Part shown: positions 1 to 4,436 of the stretch, piece by piece | Layout of the letters: each line of letters opens with the position of its first letter | Numbering within the stretch: the first letter of the stretch is position 1 | Origin: Mariprofundaceae bacterium | GTDB lineage: Bacteria > Pseudomonadota > Zetaproteobacteria > Mariprofundales > Mariprofundaceae | Reading direction: 5' to 3' | Assembly: GCA_027035825.1 (NCBI GenBank) | Contig: JALVTX010000110.1 | Coordinates: 1-8,849, forward strand | DNA: 8,849 nt | Made by a program: the position numbers and the translations under genes | Notes under the pieces: model-generated | The model's input: the letters and a program-made list of their open reading frames with translations, nothing else | Told to the model about the DNA's origin: nothing | Database searches by the model: none

Positions 1-554
1 TCGGGCGCGATCCAGCCCAGCGTGCCGTCGTGGCGGCGGTAGAGCACGTTCATGCTGTTGGTCTCCTCGTTGGTGAAGACCAGCACCGGCGTCCGCTCGG
101 AGAGCTCCAGCTGCATCACCGCCTCGTCCACGCTCATCGGCTTGGCGGCCATGCGCTCCATCTCCAGCACCGTCGGCGTGTGATCCTCCGGCAGCTCCTC
201 GGCCTCGGGCCGCTCCAGCACCCGGTGCGACACCTCGATGCCGCCCGATTCCGGCGCCTTTGCCGCCTGGTGCTTGCGCATCTTGGCGCGATAGCGCTTG
301 AGCTGCCGGTTCAGCTTGTCCACCACGCCGTCAATGGAGGCGTACATGTCGTCGGTCTCGTGACTGGCGTGGATGTTCAGGCGGTTGGCCTGGATGGTGA
401 CCTCGCAGCGATGGCGAAACTTCTCCACGCTCAGCACCACGTGCACGTCCACCACCTGATCGAACGAATGCTTCAGGTGTTGCAGTTTCTCCTCGATGTA
501 CTGCTTCAGCGCATCGGTCAGTTCCACATGTCTTCCCGTGATGGACACTTGCAT
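1..554 (-). CDS. hpf: Long-form ribosome hibernation promoting factor, 3' end cut by window
   Basis: This encodes a ribosome hibernation factor that binds the small subunit in stationary phase and blocks the mRNA/tRNA channel. The visible 184 residues have two parts. Residues 1-95 form the S30AE/HPF fold, starting MQVSITGRHVELTDALKQYI. After a linker (about 96-130), residues 131-184 form the C-terminal dimerisation domain, seen in KPMSVDEAVMQLEL and MNVLYRRHDGTLGWIAP. That domain is the mark of long HPF, which in other bacteria makes 100S dimers without RMF; this role here is inferred from the family. No stop codon is seen before the window edge, but family members end just after the last visible motif, so only a few residues are probably missing. 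The ATG lies 3 bases after the rpoN stop and has an AAGGAG site inside rpoN, so the two genes are likely co-transcribed. Confidence 0.93.
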   Translation of the reverse strand, partial: MQVSITGRHVELTDALKQYIEEKLQHLKHSFDQVVDVHVVLSVEKFRHRCEVTIQANRLNIHASHETDDMYASIDGVVDKLNRQLKRYRAKMRKHQAAKAPESGGIEVSHRVLERPEAEELPEDHTPTVLEMERMAAKPMSVDEAVMQLELSERTPVLVFTNEETNSMNVLYRRHDGTLGWIAP

Positions 555-557
555 AGG

Positions 558-1952
558 CTATCTCCTTGCGTGTTGATGACGTCGCGGATGCATCCGGCGA
601 CGCTGGCTGCTGGGCGGGATGCCCAGCGACTCCCGGTATTTCGCCACGGTGCGGCGAGCAATCTCGATGCCTTCCGCCTGCAGGCGGTCGGAAATGGCCT
701 GGTCGGAAATCGGCCGCCCGGCCGGCTCCGACTCGATCAGCGCCTTCACCCGCTGCTGCACGCGATAGACGGAGATCTGGCCGCCGCCGCGCGTCGGCAG
801 GCCGGCCGAGAAGAAGCGGCGCAGTTCGATGAGGCCCAGGGGTGTCTCGGCATACTTGCCGCTGGTGACGCGGGAGATGGTGGACTCGTGCAGCCCCACC
901 TCCTCGGCCACGTCCTGGAGCGTCAGCGGCTTCAGGCCCAACAGGCCGTATTCCAGGAAGGCGCGCTGGCGGCGCGCCAGACATTCGGCCACCTTGTAGA
1001 GGGTGTCGCGGCGCTGCTCCAGCGCATAGAGCAGCCACTTGGCCTCGCGCGTGGCGTTGTCCACGAACTCGCGCTCGGCGCCCTGCCACTGGCGGTTCCG
1101 CCACTGCTCGTTCAGTCGCAGCCCCTGCCAGGAATAGCCGGGAATCTCGATGACGATGTCGCCGTCCGGCGTGCGGCGGAAGATGATTTCGGGCCGGATG
1201 TAGATGTTCTCCTCGCCGTGCAGGCCATGGCCGGGGAAGGGATCGAGGCGCCGCAGCCGCGCGCGGGCGCAGGCCAGCTCAGTTACGTCGCACTCGGCCA
1301 GCCGGGCCAGCTTCTCGTCGGGTTCGAAAAGCTGCTCCGGAAAGTGCAGCAGCAGCCGGCGGGCCAGGCGGTCGCAGTCGGTGTCGGCATCCAGTTGCAG
1401 CAGCAGGCACTCGGTGAGGTCGCGCGCGCCGATGCCGGCCGGCTCCAGTTGCTGCACGATGCCGGTCAGCACCCGCTCCACGGCCTCGGCGTCGGCGCCC
1501 ACGGCTTCGGCCAGCTCCGGCGGCGGCATGCGGAAGTAGCCGTCATCGTCCAGCGAGTCCACGATGGCATGGGCGATGGCGCGCGCGTTTTCGTCCATCG
1601 GCTGCTGGTCGATCTGCTCGTGCAGGGACTGGCCCAGGGTCTGCGTGGCCTGCCACTGCTGGTCGCGCATGTCGGCGCCGTCGTTCCGGGCCCCGGAATA
1701 CATGGTTTCCCAGCGGTTGTCGCCGGTCTCGCGCCAGTCGGCCTCCGGCGTCGCCTCGGCCCGCGGCTCGGCCGCGGCGGCATTTTCCGGTGCGGCCTGT
1801 TCGTCGCGCTCCAGCAGGGGGTTGGATTCGATGCATTCCTCGATGTAGGCCTCGAGGTCCATGGCGTTCATGGCCAGCACCTTGAGGCTCTGCGTGAGCT
1901 GTGGGGTGAGCGCCAGCCGCTGCCCCAGTTTCTGGGTCAGCTTAGTCTGCAT
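558..1952 (-). CDS. rpoN: RNA polymerase sigma-54 factor RpoN
   Basis: This is the alternative sigma factor for -24/-12 promoters, which needs AAA+ enhancer-binding activators to open DNA. At 464 residues it is full length (E. coli RpoN has 477). Region I (about 1-48) is the activator-contact segment, with LALTPQLTQSLKVL and IESNPLLE. An acidic, low-complexity region II follows (about 50-115), then the core-binding domain. A helix-turn-helix lies at 343-373 (LTLQDVAEEVGLHESTISRV), and the RpoN box ARRTVAKYRE at 432-441 reads the -24 element. The ATG at 1952 is preceded by GGGGAAACAG and gives the expected N-terminus. The short basic tail after the RpoN box (RRRMHPRRHQHARR) is partly dictated by the hpf ribosome binding site. 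hpf follows, as in many proteobacteria, but the upstream neighbour is grxD rather than the usual lptB. Confidence 0.98.
   Translation of the reverse strand: MQTKLTQKLGQRLALTPQLTQSLKVLAMNAMDLEAYIEECIESNPLLERDEQAAPENAAAAEPRAEATPEADWRETGDNRWETMYSGARNDGADMRDQQWQATQTLGQSLHEQIDQQPMDENARAIAHAIVDSLDDDGYFRMPPPELAEAVGADAEAVERVLTGIVQQLEPAGIGARDLTECLLLQLDADTDCDRLARRLLLHFPEQLFEPDEKLARLAECDVTELACARARLRRLDPFPGHGLHGEENIYIRPEIIFRRTPDGDIVIEIPGYSWQGLRLNEQWRNRQWQGAEREFVDNATREAKWLLYALEQRRDTLYKVAECLARRQRAFLEYGLLGLKPLTLQDVAEEVGLHESTISRVTSGKYAETPLGLIELRRFFSAGLPTRGGGQISVYRVQQRVKALIESEPAGRPISDQAISDRLQAEGIEIARRTVAKYRESLGIPPSSQRRRMHPRRHQHARR
562..567 (-). promoter_or_regulatory. Ribosome binding site of hpf inside the rpoN 3' end
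   Basis: On the minus strand AAGGAG is followed by 7 bases and the hpf ATG at 554. The site is formed by the last sense codons of rpoN (GCA AGG AGA, then TAG). It fixes the hpf start and implies that ribosomes finishing rpoN pass over the hpf initiation site. Confidence 0.8.
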
Positions 1953-2029
1953 CTGTTTCCCCGCATGCGGCCGGGAAGGTGTCCGGCGTCTGGATCAAGG
2001 CTGACAGGAAGCGATTCATCGTCACCGGA

Positions 2030-2058
2030 TTTATAGACCAGCGCGGGCGCCGGCACAA
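2030..2058 (-). promoter_or_regulatory. Predicted sigma-70-type promoter for rpoN-hpf
   Basis: On the minus strand a -35 element TTGTGC (2058-2053) is separated by exactly 17 bases from a -10 element TATAAA (2035-2030). The -10 matches consensus at 5 of 6 positions and the -35 at the TTG core only. Transcription would begin near 2023, about 70 bases before the rpoN ATG. The position between grxD and rpoN suggests rpoN-hpf can be transcribed independently of bolA-grxD. The promoter is predicted by eye from sequence. Confidence 0.5.
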
Positions 2059-2075
2059 GCCCGGATGCGATGCGT

Positions 2076-2402
2076 TTATTTCTCTGGCAGGAACGGCTTG
2101 AGCAGCTCGGCGAGTTCGCCGGATTCGTGCATTTCCGAGACGATGTCGCAGCCGCCGATGAACTCGCCCTTCACGTAGAGCTGCGGGATCGTCGGCCAGT
2201 TGGCATAGACCTTGACGCCCTCGCGGATGTCGTTGTCCAGCAGCACGTTGACGGCCGCGTACGGCACGCCGTAGGCGTCCAGAATGGCGGCCACCCGCTG
2301 CGAGAAGCCGCATTGCGGGAACTCCGGCGTGCCCTTCATGAACAACACGATGTCGTATTCGTGCACCAGCTTGTCGATGCGTTCCTGGATCGGGTCCATC
2401 AT
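2076..2402 (-). CDS. grxD: Monothiol glutaredoxin, GrxD/Grx4 type
   Basis: This is a CGFS-class monothiol glutaredoxin, which binds a bridging [2Fe-2S] cluster with glutathione, transfers or senses it in the cytoplasm, and forms heterodimers with BolA proteins. The 108-residue product matches the single-domain family size (E. coli GrxD has 115). Visible motifs are FMKGTPEFPQ with the glutathione-contacting Lys, the active site CGFS at 31-34, WPTIPQLYVKGEFIGGCDI at 69-87 with the cis-Pro loop, and the GGCD turn. Two ATG codons stand in tandem (2402 and 2399). The first overlaps the bolA stop as ATGA and is chosen; the second would shorten the protein by one residue. A GAGGA lies just upstream. 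Direct overlap with bolA argues for co-translation of two proteins that form a complex. Confidence 0.96.
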   Translation of the reverse strand: MMDPIQERIDKLVHEYDIVLFMKGTPEFPQCGFSQRVAAILDAYGVPYAAVNVLLDNDIREGVKVYANWPTIPQLYVKGEFIGGCDIVSEMHESGELAELLKPFLPEK

Positions 2403-2653
2403 TGTTCCTCGCTTTTCTCGGCCCATTCCTCGGGCGTCCATGTTTGCAGCGCCAGCGCGTGCACGTCCCCGCGCATCAGCTCGCCCAGCGCCGCGTACAC
2501 CATCTGGTGCCGCGCCACGCGCGACTTGCCGGCGAAGGCGGGAGAAACCACGCGCATCTCCACGTGGTCGTCGCCGGAGAACAGGCGGGCTTCCACCTCG
2601 GCCTCGGGAATCGCGTCCCGCACGCGGCGCGTGAGCGTGTCCACCAAAGACAT
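2399..2653 (-). CDS. bolA: BolA family protein (BolA/IbaG-like)
   Basis: This is a small cytoplasmic protein of 84 residues with the BolA fold, a class II KH-like domain whose members bind monothiol glutaredoxins and share an Fe-S cluster. The signature is the central segment SRVARHQMVYAAL, whose His is the conserved cluster ligand of BolA proteins, followed by VHALALQTWTPEEW, the helix and strand end of the family. The short loop before HVEMRVV (GDDH) resembles the IbaG/BolA2 branch more than E. coli BolA, so the exact paralogue is uncertain. The start at 2653 (MSLVDTL) was chosen because it fits the family. An in-frame ATG at 2662 would add three residues. Neither has a clear ribosome binding site. 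The gene overlaps grxD by 4 bases and is its likely functional partner. Confidence 0.92.
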   Translation of the reverse strand: MSLVDTLTRRVRDAIPEAEVEARLFSGDDHVEMRVVSPAFAGKSRVARHQMVYAALGELMRGDVHALALQTWTPEEWAEKSEEQ

Positions 2654-2729
2654 GCGCAACATGGTAGCGTCCGCGTCCGCGCATGAACACATGCCCGTGC
2701 AGCGGTTTTTTGGCCGCGGGTGAACGGGA

Positions 2730-2756
2730 CGCCCGGATGGGGCATCATCCCGGGCG
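2730..2756. repeat. GC-rich inverted repeat in the bolA/purN spacer
   Basis: CGCCCGGATG (2730-2739) pairs with CATCCCGGGCG (2746-2756) with a single bulged C and a 6-base loop, GGGCAT. There is no T-run after it on either strand, so it does not look like an intrinsic terminator. It could be an operator or an RNA hairpin in the bolA or purN leader. Confidence 0.5.
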
Positions 2757-2780
2757 CGAGTCGCTCGACGCGGATCATGA

Positions 2781-2864
2781 ATGGCGGCTTTGCAGGAAGC
2801 TGTCATCGCGGCCAAGGATGGCGCGCAAATCCAGAGCTTGCGCATGCAAGCGATGGATTTGTGA
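2781..2864 (+). CDS. Possible 27-residue leader peptide upstream of purN
   Basis: An ATG at 2781 opens 27 codons ending at TGA 2862-2864. The predicted peptide starts MAALQEAVIAAKDGAQIQ and has the look of a single amphipathic helix rich in Ala and Gln. The stop lies one base after the 3' arm of the first purN-leader stem-loop (2826-2861), so a translating ribosome would melt that hairpin. The ribosome binding site is weak (GGA about 7 bases upstream). Frames of this length occur by chance in GC-rich DNA, so this is a candidate only. Confidence 0.22.
   Translation: MAALQEAVIAAKDGAQIQSLRMQAMDL
2826..2861 (+). repeat. purN leader stem-loop 1
   Basis: CAAATCCA (2826-2833) pairs perfectly with TGGATTTG (2854-2861). 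Inside, GCTTGC (2836-2841) pairs with GCAAGC (2846-2851) around a GCAT loop. The two stems share one axis and are separated by GA facing GA, which in RNA can form tandem G-A pairs. That gives 14 Watson-Crick pairs in 36 bases. Confidence 0.75.
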
Positions 2865-2894
2865 GGGAAGCGAAAGTCGCGCCTTTCGCTTCCC
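2865..2894 (+). repeat. purN leader stem-loop 2, perfect 12-bp inverted repeat
   Basis: GGGAAGCGAAAG (2865-2876) is exactly complementary to CTTTCGCTTCCC (2883-2894) with a 6-base loop, TCGCGC. It begins 3 bases after stem-loop 1 and 1 base after the stop of the candidate leader peptide. No T-run follows directly, so it is not a standard terminator. It could equally be an operator for a dimeric DNA-binding protein. Confidence 0.8.
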
Positions 2895-2896
2895 GT

Positions 2897-2930
2897 CAAG
2901 CAAAAATCCATGGACGGACTTTTTGCGTTG
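2897..2930 (+). repeat. purN leader stem-loop 3, A/T-tract hairpin
   Basis: GCAAAAATCC (2900-2909) pairs with GGA, a bulged C, then TTTTTGC (2916-2926) around the loop ATGGAC. CAA/TTG at the base (2897-2899 and 2928-2930) extends it past a bulged G. The AAATCCAT inside its 5' arm and loop (2904-2911) is also complementary to ATGGATTT in stem-loop 1, so the two hairpins cannot both persist if that pairing forms. The hairpin ends 11 bases before the purN ribosome binding site. Confidence 0.6.
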
Positions 2931-2941
2931 GGATCAAATAC

Positions 2942-2948
2942 GAGGAGG
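2942..2948 (+). promoter_or_regulatory. Ribosome binding site of purN
   Basis: GAGGAGG lies 5 bases before the ATG at 2954. Its strength and spacing decide the start over the in-frame upstream ATGs at 2720 and 2777. Confidence 0.85.
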
Positions 2949-2953
2949 AAAAC

Positions 2954-3571
2954 ATGCCAGCATCACCCATCGCCGTGATGGCCTCGGGCAAGGGAAGTAA
3001 CCTGGGCGCGATTCTGGCGGCCATCGAGGCCGGCGCCTGCCCGGCCGAGGTGCGGCTGGCGCTTTCCGACCGCGCCGACGCCGGCGCGCTGGAGATTGCC
3101 CGAAAAGCCGGTGTGCCCGAGGTCGTTCACCTGAATCCCCGGGACTACGAGAGCCGCGAGCGCTTCGACATGGCCTGCGCCGAGCGCATCGAGCAGGCGG
3201 GCTGCGAATGGATCGTGCTGGCCGGCTACATGCGGATTCTCTCCGAGGCCTTCGTGCGGCGGTTCGCGGGCCGCATCATCAACATCCATCCGGCGCTGCT
3301 GCCGGCCTTTCCGGGCGCGCATGCCGTGCGCGACGCGCTGGAATATGGCGTCACCATCACCGGTGTCACCGTGCACCTGGTCAACGAGGTGCTGGACGGC
3401 GGGCCCATCCTGGCGCAGGCGGCGGTGCCGGTGCGCGAGGACGACACCGAGGCGACGCTGCATGCGCGCATCCATGAAGCCGAGCACCGGCTCTATCCCG
3501 AGACGCTGGCGCGCATGATCCGCGAGGGCTTTGTTGTCGAGGGTCGGCGCGTGCGCTGGAAGGGCCGCTGA
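2954..3571 (+). CDS. purN: Phosphoribosylglycinamide formyltransferase (GAR transformylase)
   Basis: This is the cytoplasmic enzyme of de novo purine synthesis that transfers a formyl group from 10-formyltetrahydrofolate to GAR, giving FGAR. The 205-residue length is normal for PurN (E. coli 212). The phosphate-binding loop is SGKGSN (11-16). The catalytic trio known from E. coli (Asn106, His108, Asp144) aligns with Asn110 and His112 in INIHPALLP and Asp148 in VLDGGPILAQ, so the enzyme should be active. A slight oddity is Asn144 in HLVNEVLDGG, where many homologues have Asp or Thr. purM, often adjacent to purN, is not in this window. The gene has an unusually structured leader, and its stop lies 41 bases before the proposed start of the downstream TSUP gene, so the two may form an operon. 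Confidence 0.98.
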   Translation: MPASPIAVMASGKGSNLGAILAAIEAGACPAEVRLALSDRADAGALEIARKAGVPEVVHLNPRDYESRERFDMACAERIEQAGCEWIVLAGYMRILSEAFVRRFAGRIINIHPALLPAFPGAHAVRDALEYGVTITGVTVHLVNEVLDGGPILAQAAVPVREDDTEATLHARIHEAEHRLYPETLARMIREGFVVEGRRVRWKGR

Positions 3572-3612
3572 CGCCCGGACTCTCGGCCCTGGGCTGGGAG
3601 CTGGCCCGGGGA

Positions 3613-4392
3613 TTGCTGGCGGGGCTGGCCGGCGGCGCGCTGGGCGGCGCCATGGCGGGGCTGGCCGGCATCGGCGGCGGGCTGGTTTACGTGCCGCTGT
3701 TCTATGCCCTGATGCCGCCGGCCGCCGGCGCCAACGCACTCTCGGCGCCGGTGCTGGCCAGTCTGGGCGCGGTGGCGCTCACGGGTCTGTTCTCGGCCCG
3801 CGCCCATGCGCGGCTGGGGCATGTGCGGACGGACATGGCGCGCCTGCTGCTGCCGGGCCTCATGCTGGGCGCGGCGCTGGGGTTGTGGAGCACGCTGCGC
3901 GTGCCGGAGGCCGGCATGTTCCTTGGACTGGCGCTGCTGGATGGCTGGGTGGCCTGGGACTACGGCAAGCGCGTGGGCGGGACGGCCTCGCCCGGGCCGC
4001 GGGCCGCCGCCATGCTGGCCGCGCCCATTGGCATTGCCTCCGGTTTGCTCGGCATTGGCGGCGGCACGATGCTGGCGCCGCTGCTGCGGCGTTTCCTGTC
4101 GCTGCGCGAGGCGGTGGGCACGTCGGCCCTGTGCGGGGCGCTGATGGCGGGCGCGGCGGTGGTCGCCAACCTGGCGCTGGAAGACGACTGGCGGGCGCTG
4201 CTCGGCCCCGTCGCGCCGTGGCTCGTTGGTGCATGGCTGGGCGTGCTGCTCGTGATGCCGCGCGCGGTGCGGGCCGGGGCCCGGCTGCATGCCCGGGCGA
4301 GCGAGGATGCGGCGCGGCTGGCGTTGCGCCTGCTGTTCGCGTCGCTGGCTGCCGCCTTTTTCTGCGCCGGCCTGTGGAAGCTGTCGATCTGA
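3613..4392 (+). CDS. TSUP family (TauE/SafE-like) membrane transporter
   Basis: This is an inner-membrane protein of the sulfite exporter TauE/SafE (TSUP) family, whose members move sulfite, sulfonates or other small anions; the substrate cannot be told from sequence. The 259-residue product shows the two-repeat architecture of the family. The motif GIGGG followed by VP or AP occurs at 19-23 (LVYVPLF) and again at 147-151 (TMLAPLL), each in a hydrophobic segment, with roughly seven or eight membrane spans overall. The start is uncertain. The TTG at 3613 preserves the first membrane span, the ATG at 3652 would remove most of it, and the frame is open without ATG or GTG back past the purN stop (CTG codons at 3568 and 3601). 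Closeness to purN suggests co-transcription, but no purine-related role is evident. Confidence 0.88.
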   Translation: MLAGLAGGALGGAMAGLAGIGGGLVYVPLFYALMPPAAGANALSAPVLASLGAVALTGLFSARAHARLGHVRTDMARLLLPGLMLGAALGLWSTLRVPEAGMFLGLALLDGWVAWDYGKRVGGTASPGPRAAAMLAAPIGIASGLLGIGGGTMLAPLLRRFLSLREAVGTSALCGALMAGAAVVANLALEDDWRALLGPVAPWLVGAWLGVLLVMPRAVRAGARLHARASEDAARLALRLLFASLAAAFFCAGLWKLSI

Positions 4393-4394
4393 AT

Positions 4395-4436
4395 GCGCCC
4401 GGGCCAGGCGCTCAGGCCAGCGGGCTGCCCGGGCGC
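4395..4436. terminator. Hairpin at the convergent ends of the TSUP gene and rodA
   Basis: GCGCCCGGGC (4395-4404) is perfectly complementary to GCCCGGGCGC (4427-4436). On the same axis CGCT (4409-4412) pairs with AGCG (4419-4422). The structure spans the 19-base gap and includes the rodA stop codon. No T-run follows on either strand, so it is not a standard intrinsic terminator. It may stall polymerase or protect both converging mRNA ends. Confidence 0.4.

Larger units (their letters stand above)
2654..2953. other. 300-base divergent spacer between bolA and purN
   Basis: This spacer must hold the promoters of both bolA (leftward) and purN (rightward), but I see no convincing -35/-10 pair for either. 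It contains, in order, a tandem GCGTCC duplication (2667-2678), a T6 run (2706-2711), a GC-rich hairpin (2730-2756), a 27-codon reading frame (2781-2864) and three stem-loops (2826-2930) ahead of the purN ribosome binding site. The frame of purN is open upstream through the whole spacer, but nothing in it looks like a PurN extension. Confidence 0.8.

Noticed and set aside
30..2036. 668-codon plus-strand open frame opposite rpoN and hpf
   Set aside because: It is antisense to two clearly conserved genes. Its His/Leu/Gly/Gln-rich composition and lack of recognisable motifs are what a GC-rich codon pattern produces on the opposite strand.
2706..2711. T6 run as part of an intrinsic terminator
   Set aside because: No GC-rich stem directly precedes it on the plus strand, and no gene ends there. 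Both neighbouring genes start rather than end at this spacer.
2789..2817. Possible purN promoter (TTGCAG, 17 bases, AAGGAT)
   Set aside because: The -10 matches consensus at only 3 of 6 positions, no better than expected by chance in 300 bases.
2900..2930. PurR-like operator (TTTGCGT half-site near 2922-2928)
   Set aside because: Only one half resembles the enteric PurR box. The opposite half is not at the required spacing, and the resemblance is explained by stem-loop 3.
2720..2953. In-frame N-terminal extension of PurN from ATG 2720 or 2777
   Set aside because: The family N-terminus begins at 2954, which has a strong GAGGAGG site. The extension would be translated from hairpins and has no conserved motif.
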